This document shows positions 1 through 5,497 of a stretch of DNA of 5,543 nucleotides, piece after piece. Made by a program: the position numbers and the translations under genes. Within the stretch, counting starts at the first letter, position 1. The number at the start of each line of letters is the position of its first letter. The stretch is from Legionella genomosp. 1 (GTDB taxonomy: Bacteria; Pseudomonadota; Gammaproteobacteria; Legionellales; Legionellaceae), in the NCBI GenBank assembly GCA_945889365.1, contig CAMDBQ010000112.1:1-5543 (forward strand), in the 5' to 3' direction. The notes under the pieces were generated by a model. It had not been told where the DNA came from. It searched no databases and worked only from the letters and a program-made list of their open reading frames with translations.

Positions 1-1160
1 TGTATATTAATTTAATCTGGGTATGGGGACACCCAGAGGTTTATATCTTAATTCTGCCAGTGTTTGGTATTTTTTCTGAGGTGGTGGCAACGTTCAGTCA
101 GAAAAAATTATTTGGTTACACAACTATGGTATGGGCGATCGCAATGATAACGTTCTTATCCTTTGTAGTGTGGCTACACCACTTTTTTACTATGGGTGCG
201 GGAGCAGATGTTAATTCCTTTTTTGGAATTGCGACTATGATTATTTCCATTCCTACGGGAGTTAAAGTATTTAACTGGTTATTTACTATGTTTAAGGGCC
301 GAATTATCATGGCAACCCCCATGCTTTGGGTAACGGCCTTTTTTACCACTTTTGCAATAGGTGGGATGACCGGCGTCATGATGGCGGTACCTCCAGTTGA
401 TTTCCAAGTTCATAACAGCTTATTTTTAGTGGCTCACTTTCATAATGTGATTATTGGTGGTGTGCTATTTGGAGCTTTTGCCGGGATAACCTACTGGTTT
501 CCAAAGGCTTTCGGATTTCGTTTGGATGAGGCCTGGGGTAAACGAGCTTTTTATTTTTGGGTTGCCGGGTTTTATTGCGCTTTCATGCCGCTGTATGTTT
601 TGGGCCTGGATGGATTTGTGCGTCGAACCAACCATTATGCGAACACCATGTATCAACCCTATTTGATTTTTGCAGCAATGGGAGCTTTGTTGATTTTAGC
701 TGGTATTGTTTTTCAGGTTATTCAGCTAATTGTAAGCATAAAAAACCGCCATATTCTTCATGACCGGACAGGTGATCCCTGGAATGGTCGTACATTAGAG
801 TGGTCGGTTGCATCACCAGCTCCTTTATATAATTTTGCTAAATTACCTAAAGTAGAGGCACTCGACCAATTTTGGGTGGACAAGGAACATCACAGGGCAG
901 AGGGTCACATTCACCCTAAAGAAATTCATTACGACCCAATTCATATGCCCAAAAATACATCGGCAGGATTTATTATTGCACTTTTTTCTGGCTTAGCAGG
1001 ATTCGCTTTAGTTTGGCACATGCTTATCCCGGGAATTATTGGTTTACTTGGAGTTATCTCCACCGCGATTGCTCGGACGTTTTCAAATGACGTTGATTAT
1101 TATATCGATGCTGAAACAGTCAAAAAAACTGAATTAGCTCATTTTAGGGAGCTTGTGTAA
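1..1160 (+). CDS. cyoB: Cytochrome bo3 ubiquinol oxidase subunit I, 3' part (5' end outside window)
   Basis: Catalytic heme-copper subunit of the inner-membrane quinol oxidase, which oxidises ubiquinol, reduces O2 to water and pumps protons. The frame is open from base 3 (bases 1-2 complete a codon), so the start lies upstream. About 385 residues are visible, matching roughly residues 275-659 of E. coli CyoB (663 aa). Ligands visible: WGHPEVY at 24-44, giving the CuB histidine and its cross-linked tyrosine (E. coli H284, Y288); the CuB pair HH at 177-182 (H333/H334); the K-channel lysine in PTGVK (K362); and AHFHN near 435, with the heme o3 and heme b histidines (H419, H421). The GRTLEW and IHMPKN blocks of the C-terminal part are also present. 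No residue needed for catalysis is missing in the visible part. The gene is co-transcribed with cyoC and cyoD by spacing; its promoter is outside the window. Confidence 0.97.
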   Translation, partial: YINLIWVWGHPEVYILILPVFGIFSEVVATFSQKKLFGYTTMVWAIAMITFLSFVVWLHHFFTMGAGADVNSFFGIATMIISIPTGVKVFNWLFTMFKGRIIMATPMLWVTAFFTTFAIGGMTGVMMAVPPVDFQVHNSLFLVAHFHNVIIGGVLFGAFAGITYWFPKAFGFRLDEAWGKRAFYFWVAGFYCAFMPLYVLGLDGFVRRTNHYANTMYQPYLIFAAMGALLILAGIVFQVIQLIVSIKNRHILHDRTGDPWNGRTLEWSVASPAPLYNFAKLPKVEALDQFWVDKEHHRAEGHIHPKEIHYDPIHMPKNTSAGFIIALFSGLAGFALVWHMLIPGIIGLLGVISTAIARTFSNDVDYYIDAETVKKTELAHFRELV

Positions 1161-1756
1161 TGCATAATGAAGACGCCTTAGCTGAGGCACCTCATCATGA
1201 CAGTGATTCAATTGATGTATTTGGTTTTTGGATGTATATACTGACGGATTGCATTTTATTTGGTGCTTTATTTGCAACCTTTTTAGTATTAAATAACCCA
1301 GGATACCCGGGACCTGTACTTAAGAATTATGTCAATTTACATGATGTACTCATTGAAACATTTCTCTTGCTAATATCTAACTTTACTTTTTGTTTGGCTA
1401 TTTTAAATTTATATAAGGATAAACTACATAAAGTTCAGCTATGGCTTGGTATGACCTTCTTGCTTGGTGCTGGTTTTATAACAATGGAAGTCATAGAATT
1501 TATTCATTTGGCCAATGAGGGTTTTCGATGGGATGTAAGTGGCGCTATTTCTTCATTTTTCACTTTAGTGGGTACTCATGGATTGCATGTTAGTTTTGGA
1601 TTACTGTGGATATTAGTGATGATTATCCAGCTTCCATTAATTCAATTAAATCATGTGAAGCGACGTCGCATGGTCTATTTGGGGCTGTTTTGGAATTTTT
1701 TAGACATTGTCTGGATTTTTGTATTCACAGTTGTATACCTGATGGGAGCTATTTAA
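1160..1756 (+). CDS. cyoC: Cytochrome bo3 ubiquinol oxidase subunit III
   Basis: Membrane subunit III of the bo3 quinol oxidase; it packs against subunit I and carries no redox centre. The product is 198 aa (E. coli CyoC is 204), with a short His/Asp-rich N-terminal tail and then five predicted membrane helices. Conserved blocks include FGFWMYILTDCILFGALFAT near the N-terminus, ETFLLL, GAGFITMEVIEF, LVGTHGLHVSFGLLW, and the C-terminal FWNFLDIVWIFVFTVVYLMG. The ATG overlaps the cyoB stop by one base (TAATG), and an AGGGA ribosome-binding site at 1146-1150 lies 9 nt upstream, inside the cyoB coding end. Together these support this start and translational coupling to cyoB. Confidence 0.97.
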   Translation: MHNEDALAEAPHHDSDSIDVFGFWMYILTDCILFGALFATFLVLNNPGYPGPVLKNYVNLHDVLIETFLLLISNFTFCLAILNLYKDKLHKVQLWLGMTFLLGAGFITMEVIEFIHLANEGFRWDVSGAISSFFTLVGTHGLHVSFGLLWILVMIIQLPLIQLNHVKRRRMVYLGLFWNFLDIVWIFVFTVVYLMGAI

Positions 1757-1757
1757 G

Positions 1758-2096
1758 ATGGATCATCATGGAATGAAGGAGCCTGATTATGGAACAGGCC
1801 AAAAAAAACCAGGTATGTATTTGGTTGGTTTTATAAGTTGCGCTATTCTGACTCTATTTTCTTTTTGGGCGGTAATGTCGCAAAGGTTTTCCAAATTAGA
1901 AGTATTGGCATTTATTTTTTCCTCAGCGTGCATTCAATTTCTAGTGCAGGTCATTTTCTTTCTTCGTCTGACCACCAAAACAGAACAAGGAAGAACAAAT
2001 ATTATGACTTTTTTATTCACTGGTGTCGTTTTAACATCTATTATTCTAGGATCTTTATGGATTATGTGGAATTTAAATTATTATATGATGCATTAA
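1758..2096 (+). CDS. cyoD: Cytochrome bo3 ubiquinol oxidase subunit IV
   Basis: Small membrane subunit IV of the bo3 oxidase, which assists assembly of the metal centres in subunit I. The product is 112 aa (E. coli CyoD is 109). A polar His-containing N-terminus is followed by three hydrophobic helices, and the C-terminus GSLWIMWNLNYYMMH is nearly identical to the E. coli end. The ATG starts one base after the cyoC stop, with GGGAG at 1743-1747 as a plausible ribosome-binding site. In E. coli the next gene is cyoE, but here the coding run stops at this gene and a decayed mobile intron begins about 110 nt further on. No hairpin with a T-run that would serve as a terminator follows the stop codon. 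Confidence 0.96.
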   Translation: MDHHGMKEPDYGTGQKKPGMYLVGFISCAILTLFSFWAVMSQRFSKLEVLAFIFSSACIQFLVQVIFFLRLTTKTEQGRTNIMTFLFTGVVLTSIILGSLWIMWNLNYYMMH

Positions 2097-2209
2097 ATTT
2101 GATTCTAGTTTCAACTGAACCGCCCCAGCGCATAAAATGAGCATTGCTTGTACCATTGTGACAGGAAACCAGGATGTACAAATTACTTTCTTACCGAGTG
2201 GCTTCGATG
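2097..2209. other. Spacer between cyoD and the intron remnant
   Basis: No gene or clear terminator is seen. It contains a 6-bp inverted repeat TTGTAC (2148-2153) / GTACAA (2176-2181), and a GC-rich TGAACCGCCCCAG string (2116-2128) unlike the AT-rich surroundings. A short + reading frame starts at 2137 and runs into the intron sequence. It encodes about 25 unrecognised residues before the intron edge, and the continuation is antisense to the intron. Confidence 0.5.
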
Positions 2210-2246
2210 ATAGGGGTCGGAATGACCTGACGCCACCCCGCCCTCC
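2210..2246 (-). ncRNA. Group II intron domain VI and 3' end (probable)
   Basis: Directly after domain V, the - strand reads GGAGGGCGGGGT, a loop, then CCGACCCCTAT. GGGGT pairs with ACCCC, and GG pairs with CC after a bulged G. Position and the terminal CCCTAT fit domain VI and an intron end of the AT/AC type. The branch-point adenosine was not assigned. The exact last base is uncertain by a few nucleotides. Confidence 0.5.
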
Positions 2247-2278
2247 ACAGCGGACGTACGGTTCTCCCGTATCCGGCG
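2247..2278 (-). ncRNA. Group II intron domain V hairpin
   Basis: Read on the - strand, CGGA (2275-2272) and TACGG (2271-2267) pair with CCGTA (2261-2257) and TCCG (2254-2251). The loop is GAGAA (2266-2262), and a 2-nt CG bulge sits on the 3' side (2256-2255). Two helices separated by a 2-nt bulge and capped by a small purine loop are the signature of catalytic domain V. It lies 19 nt after the maturase stop, as expected. The basal helix is imperfect, with a C-C mismatch, and the loop has five bases instead of the usual GNRA four, consistent with decay. Confidence 0.72.
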
Positions 2279-2296
2279 TTCCAGTCGGTCGTTTCC

Positions 2297-2877
2297 TCAT
2301 CGGGATCGGCTCGCTAACTCAGCATAGGCTTCTTTCATTGTGAACATCCCTAGTGTCGCGAAGAAGGAATTTGGCCATTGCATATGGTCTTTAAGGCATC
2401 GCCCCATGCCCGGGCGTTTATCGTGTTTACGCAATATCGCTTTAAGTCGACATACGAACCCCGTCTACCCATGAGAATGTCCATCTATGGGCTTGTTTAA
2501 AGTACCAAAACCAACCTTTTAATGTTGGTTTGAGACTCTCGATTACGCTCTCCATCGATTGACCCACTGTGCGTTTGGTTCGTTTTCGGATTGTATCACG
2601 CAGCTTCTTCATACTGGTTTTCCTGACTGTATGCTTTCCACACTCAAATCGATACCCAAGAAACTCGAAACCCTCGCCGATGATGGTACAATTTCCAATA
2701 TGGGTTTTATCTGGATGTGACGCTAATCCGTTTTCTATCATCCACTGCTTTACGATCGCACGGGCTTTATTAGCCTCTTCTTCCGTGTTACACAGCGTGA
2801 CGAAATCATCGGCATACCGTACCATCTGATAACCTTTACTGGTCATTGGCTTACTCTGGAGCGGACTTGCACCACTC
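2297..2877 (-). pseudogene. Group II intron reverse transcriptase/maturase, N-truncated and frameshifted
   Basis: An intact version would combine reverse transcription with maturase help in splicing. The frame from ATG 2844-2846 gives 134 aa beginning with GYQMVRYADDF, so the YADD polymerase motif sits at residues 11-14 (about 2816-2805) instead of roughly 230 residues in. The thumb/maturase domain X follows, with LRDTIRKRTKR and LKGWFWYFKQAHRWTF. This frame ends at a premature TAA (2442-2444). In the next frame the family C-terminus resumes at once with RLKAILRKHDKRPGMGR, then HMQWPNSFFATLGMF, and ends at TGA 2297-2299. One extra base near 2450 explains the break. Upstream, the frame stays open through sequence that looks like domain I RNA, so the ATG at 2844 is a product of the deletion and not the original start. 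The product is almost certainly non-functional. Confidence 0.88.
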
Positions 2878-2938
2878 TGATGTTACGCCCTCACGGGCGT
2901 GCGATCCCCACCTTCGCGGGGGACAGGATAAGGGATCG
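2859..2938 (-). ncRNA. Group II intron domain I remnant (stem-loops)
   Basis: There are three inverted repeats in 80 nt: CGATCCC/GGGATCG (2902-2908 with 2932-2938), ACGCCC/GGGCGT with a 4-nt loop (2885-2890 with 2895-2900), and GAGCGG/CCACTC with one G-T pair (2859-2864 with 2872-2877). The last one, read on the - strand, has a GTGCAAGTCC loop region like that seen in domain I of many bacterial group II introns. Its position immediately before the truncated reverse transcriptase supports this, but I have no covariance model result. Confidence 0.5.
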
Positions 2939-2957
2939 TATTTTCAGGACGAGGCAC

Positions 2958-3328
2958 TAGCCATTTCAAACTCGATTAATATTGGTGTTAGACCCGTTTT
3001 ATTACGAGTTTGCTCTTATTAATTAAGGTATTACAGAAATTAATCCAGTTCATTTTTAATTTGGGCATCTTCTGGATGCCGCGGCACTTAGGCGGTGGGG
3101 AGCAATTGTCAACACGGCCTAATCTCGAGAGTGAAAATGGATGATTTGATTACCTTTGATAATAAAATTGCTGGGGTCTTTTAAGATTATCGCAACAATA
3201 TATTCCTGTAACCGCTCTCAAAATATCGCTAATTGACGCTGATTCGTGGTAATTTAGCAGCTATTATCAATAAATTAAAATGACACTGAAATGCTGCGTT
3301 TTTATTGCTCTCGACTGTGGCTTAAATC
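2958..3328. other. Non-coding gap with hairpins, no gene recognised
   Basis: No reading frame longer than a few dozen codons. Inverted repeats seen: AAACTCG(AT)TAAT at 2968-2980 with ATTACGAGTTT at 3001-3011; a perfect 6-bp GGCATC/GATGCC hairpin with a 5-nt loop at 3064-3080; and TTAGGC (3088-3093) with GCCTAA (3117-3122). A TTGACG at 3233-3238 resembles a -35 box, but the nearest TATTAT (3262-3267) is 23 nt away, too far for a good promoter. The stretch probably mixes the DUF3429 gene's leader with worn-down accessory DNA. Confidence 0.5.
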
Positions 3329-3760
3329 ATGAATAAAAAAAATATCTTGGTCGCACGTTTTCTTACTTACACAGGTATTATGCCTTTTGTATTCTTCGGA
3401 ATGGCCGTTGCCATGAACGCTGGCGGTTTAGATTATGGTTTGGCTTTATTTGCATACGGAGCTATCATTATCTCATTTCTTTGCGGAATCCATTGGGCAG
3501 CATTCCTATTTTTTTCGCAAAATTGTTCGCGAAATCTGTTATTTCACAGCAACGCTATAAGCCTTCTGGGGTGGTTATCCGTAATACCGGTTATGTCTTA
3601 TTTAACTTTCGCACTGCAGATCTTATGTTTTCTATATCTGCTTATGCTTGATCTGGAACTTTATCGCAACAAAATTATTCCATTGTGGTTTTTTCACTTG
3701 CGCCTTAACGCAACGATAGTTGTTGCTTTGCTACTTTTCATTACGGCTTGCTACTCATGA
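3329..3760 (+). CDS. DUF3429 (TMEM69-like) family small membrane protein
   Basis: This is a 143-residue, strongly hydrophobic protein with about four to five membrane helices, so it most likely sits in the inner membrane. Features that match DUF3429 are the N-terminal ARFLTYTGIMPFVFFG, the central YGAIIISFLCGIHWA, and the C-terminal pattern YRNKIIPLWFFHLRLNAT followed by a last helix. The length is normal for the family. An in-frame TAA (3323-3325) sits directly before the ATG, so this is the first possible start. No good Shine-Dalgarno sequence is visible. The function of the family is not known and I do not assign one. It converges on the oxidoreductase gene to its right and has no operon partner here. 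Confidence 0.82.
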   Translation: MNKKNILVARFLTYTGIMPFVFFGMAVAMNAGGLDYGLALFAYGAIIISFLCGIHWAAFLFFSQNCSRNLLFHSNAISLLGWLSVIPVMSYLTFALQILCFLYLLMLDLELYRNKIIPLWFFHLRLNATIVVALLLFITACYS

Positions 3761-3864
3761 TATTTCATGTAGCCATCATAGGCTCAGTTGATAAAGTTAT
3801 CTTGAGGCTCCGTGAAAATATCGTCTATATAATTTTTGTGACACTGGCTTTAATCCCCTCGGAC
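3761..3864. other. Convergent intergenic spacer
   Basis: It lies between two genes that point at each other, where a bidirectional terminator would be expected. I find only a weak GATAA/TTATC repeat (centred near 3796) and a repeated AGGCTC string, with no GC-rich stem followed by a T-run. No terminator is called. Confidence 0.4.
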
Positions 3865-4869
3865 TCATTTAGTTAAGTTGCCAACTATTCTAAGAGCCAG
3901 CTCATTTGAATTAAGCCACGTATCCTCTATGCGTGACCTACTACACCAATCACCAACAGATGCCAATTGCAAGAGCTTATCATAATAATATGCATGTTTT
4001 ATTTTGTCATCATTGAGCTTATCAAGCAAAGCATAGCGCCATCGATGCAAGGAAAAATATTCCGGATTGCTTATATCAAATTTTAAAATTTGCTGCAGCT
4101 CATCACGTAAAAAATACTCTGTTTTTTCCAAATCATCATCTACATGCGCTTCGGCCCAGCTATTACTGGAATGCGCAACCAATGTTGTTAAGTTGTGGTT
4201 ACGCTCTGGCTTGGTGGAGTTAACGGCGATACATTCCAAAGGACTATTCAAAATATTTGCAGCGATCCATGAATGCCCCCATTTTTTATGAAATCCAAAC
4301 ATGAGAGAATAACAAGCCAAAAATTTACTCTGGTTTAAGATAGAGTCATCAGGCAAAAACTTTTTAAAAATATGCATTGTTTGCACAGGCGGCGCTGTTG
4401 AAATGACCCAATCATAGTAACCCAATCCACTCCCATTTTTATCGAATAATTCCCAACCTTCCTTATTTTTTGCACCAAGAGGCGCAACATCACAATTAAG
4501 ATTAATCTTTATATTTTCAGCCAGTTTTTTACAAAGATTGTTCATTCCAGGCGTGGCGACATAGTGCGGTTCGAACCATATCCGGTCAGTCATTTTCTTG
4601 CCCTTTTCAAAAGTTACAACTTTTCCTTGCCATTCTTGCACCAAACCAGAAGAAAAATACGGAGCGAGAAATTGTTTAAAATGTTTATTGCGTGCAGTGA
4701 AAAACTGTGCACCATTATCAAAATAAAATTCGTCGGCGTAACGGGTAGACATACGCCCGCCAACGCCCCTGGCTTTCTCAAAAATAGTAACCTCAGCATG
4801 GTGGCCAATAACATTTGCAATGGTTAAACCTGATAGACCTGCGCCCACTATGGCAATAGATAATTTCAT
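3865..4869 (-). CDS. Renalase-like FAD/NAD(P)-dependent oxidoreductase
   Basis: Predicted 334-aa flavoprotein of the renalase-like (COG3380) amine-oxidase fold group, probably cytoplasmic. The N-terminus is a Rossmann FAD site: GAGLSG at residues 9-14, then IFEKARGVGGRMSTR, with E31 placed to bind the adenine ribose and GGRMSTR (37-43) as the second flavin motif. FDNGAQFFTAR follows at 50-60. Near the C-terminus, GDWC (306-309) and the RIEDTWLNSNELA region form the closing FAD-binding motif. The frame is open for 15 more codons upstream, but M at 4869 is preferred: AAAGGAT lies 8 nt before it, and the Rossmann strand starts four residues in, as usual. Relatives oxidise off-pathway dihydro-NAD(P) isomers or are uncharacterised, so the substrate here is unknown. 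It stands alone on this strand. Confidence 0.88.
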   Translation of the reverse strand: MKLSIAIVGAGLSGLTIANVIGHHAEVTIFEKARGVGGRMSTRYADEFYFDNGAQFFTARNKHFKQFLAPYFSSGLVQEWQGKVVTFEKGKKMTDRIWFEPHYVATPGMNNLCKKLAENIKINLNCDVAPLGAKNKEGWELFDKNGSGLGYYDWVISTAPPVQTMHIFKKFLPDDSILNQSKFLACYSLMFGFHKKWGHSWIAANILNSPLECIAVNSTKPERNHNLTTLVAHSSNSWAEAHVDDDLEKTEYFLRDELQQILKFDISNPEYFSLHRWRYALLDKLNDDKIKHAYYYDKLLQLASVGDWCSRSRIEDTWLNSNELALRIVGNLTK

Positions 4870-4877
4870 AAACAAAA

Positions 4878-4884
4878 TCCTTTG
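4878..4884 (-). promoter_or_regulatory. Ribosome-binding site fixing the oxidoreductase start
   Basis: AAAGGAT on the - strand, 8 nt before the ATG at 4869. It decides between this start and the in-frame upstream ATG at 4914, which has no comparable site. Confidence 0.7.
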
Positions 4885-5119
4885 ATAACAGACAACAAAA
4901 AAATACGCATTCAAATCATCTCGGCTAAAACTAAATATTTTTATCGGTTAATTCTCCTCGCTGTCACTAGGATTACATGGTATACCCCTTTAGACAGGGC
5001 TAATAACCCGCTAATAAATGGCGCAGGCAGATAATAAATCTAAAATCTTATTTCAACCGATACAATCCATAAAAGCCCACATAAAGAACCATCCGATAAA
5101 CTAATCTAAAATTAAGGGA
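4885..5119. other. AT-rich intergenic region upstream of the oxidoreductase
   Basis: No gene seen. It must contain the promoter of the leftward oxidoreductase gene, but I cannot pick a convincing -35/-10 pair. A direct repeat GCTAATAA occurs at 5000-5007 and 5010-5017, 10 bp apart start to start (one helical turn), which could be an operator or chance in AT-rich DNA. Confidence 0.4.
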
Positions 5120-5235
5120 CTAATGAAACCCGTTTGTTATCGTTCGTGATTTGATGGTCGCCTACGATATCAAACGTCAACCAGCCCCTTGATTAAAGCA
5201 TATCACGTGATCACATAAATGCTAGGTTTCATTAG
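5120..5235. repeat. 11-bp perfect inverted repeat flanking 94 bp
   Basis: CTAATGAAACC (5120-5130) is the exact reverse complement of GGTTTCATTAG (5225-5235). The enclosed 94 bp contain a 6-bp hairpin TTTGAT/ATCAAA (5150-5155 with 5169-5174) and two overlapping palindromes, ATCACGTGAT (5202-5211) and GTGATCAC (5207-5214). The size and facing ends resemble a very small MITE, but I see no target-site duplication. The right arm ends one base before the ribosome-binding site of the next reading frame, so a regulatory hairpin is an alternative. Confidence 0.5.
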
Positions 5236-5236
5236 C

Positions 5237-5242
5237 AAAGGA
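5237..5242 (+). promoter_or_regulatory. Ribosome-binding site of the Cys-rich reading frame
   Basis: AAAGGA, 6 nt before ATG 5249. This favours that ATG over the in-frame ATGs at 5219 and 5243. Confidence 0.55.
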
Positions 5243-5248
5243 ATGCTT

Positions 5249-5416
5249 ATGGAATCTACGGCTAGGCTGTATCAATGCATGTTTTGTCATGTACAAGTCA
5301 TTATCTGTCGCAAGTGCGACCGAGGTAATATTTATGGCTCTGTCGTGTTTCTAGTGGATCTGGAACTCAACGCCAGTAAGGGTTATCATGTCGGGGCTTT
5401 GTTTCCTAACTCATAA
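5249..5416 (+). pseudogene. Short Cys-rich zinc-finger-like protein, probably degraded
   Basis: The frame encodes 55 residues from ATG 5249. Its N-terminal half has two Cys pairs, CMFC (residues 10-13) and CRKC (21-24), followed by DRGNIY. This matches a small family of roughly 90-residue, Cys- and Arg-rich proteins of unknown function that I recall near mobile elements in proteobacteria. In that family DRGNIY is followed by another Cys pair and then an Arg/Gln-rich tail. Here the next residue is Gly where Cys is expected, the fourth pair is missing, and the tail (SVVFLVDLELNAS onward) is unlike the family. An alternative frame carries a short TQRQ string that may be a trace of the tail. The likely explanation is point mutation plus frameshift, but a short intact protein cannot be excluded. 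The family assignment is from memory. Confidence 0.55.
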
Positions 5417-5497
5417 AATGAACAGATCGATGTGGTAGGTTAGAAGCCGTGGTATCCTTAGCGGCATGACTAAGACCCTTGTTTTGTGACACACATC
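5417..5497. other. Spacer, probable left end of an insertion sequence
   Basis: No gene. A 5-bp CTTAG/CTAAG inverted repeat lies at 5457-5461 and 5470-5474. If the next reading frame is a transposase, the element's terminal repeat should lie in this stretch, but without the right end I cannot identify it. Confidence 0.35.

Larger units (their letters stand above)
2210..2957 (-). mobile_element. Group II intron, internally deleted and inactive
   Basis: On the - strand the order is: candidate intron 5' end GTGCC at 2957-2953 (consensus GTGYG, last base off); three stem-loops that fit the distal part of domain I; the C-terminal portion of an intron-encoded reverse transcriptase/maturase; a domain V hairpin; and a domain VI-like hairpin ending near CCCTAT at about 2210. 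Full introns of this kind are about 1.9-2.5 kb and this one is about 750 nt, so most of domain I, domains II-III and the N-terminal half of the protein are gone. The deletion junction must lie just upstream of the YADD region, around 2835-2850. The right-hand boundary is less certain than the left. With most of domain I lost, self-splicing is not expected. Confidence 0.75.

Noticed and set aside
2137..2343. A 68-aa + strand frame opening MSIACTIVTGNQDVQ
   Set aside because: Most of it is antisense to domains V and VI of the intron. Only the first 25 codons lie outside it, and these match nothing I recognise.
2569..2829. An 86-aa + strand frame
   Set aside because: It lies entirely antisense to the maturase fragment and its translation has no family features.
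2442..2846. Reading the 134-aa reverse transcriptase fragment as a stand-alone gene such as a DGR or retron RT
   Set aside because: It starts just before YADD and has the maturase domain X plus a frameshifted group II C-terminus and domain V after it. No variable repeat, msr/msd-like RNA or accessory gene is present.
2881..2940. A CRISPR repeat or rho-independent terminator made from the GC-rich hairpins
   Set aside because: There is no repeated unit with spacers and no T-run after the stems. The position fits domain I of the intron better.
3137..3184. A 15-codon frame MDDLITFDNKIAGVF
   Set aside because: It looks protein-like but is too short, lacks a good ribosome-binding site, and no continuation in other frames is recognisable.
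3233..3267. Promoter TTGACG/TATTAT for the DUF3429 gene
   Set aside because: The spacing is 23 nt, well outside the usual 16-18, so it is not called as a feature.
4870..4914. Longer form of the oxidoreductase starting at 4914
   Set aside because: The extra 15 residues precede the Rossmann strand, have no ribosome-binding site, and the downstream ATG has AAAGGAT at ideal spacing.
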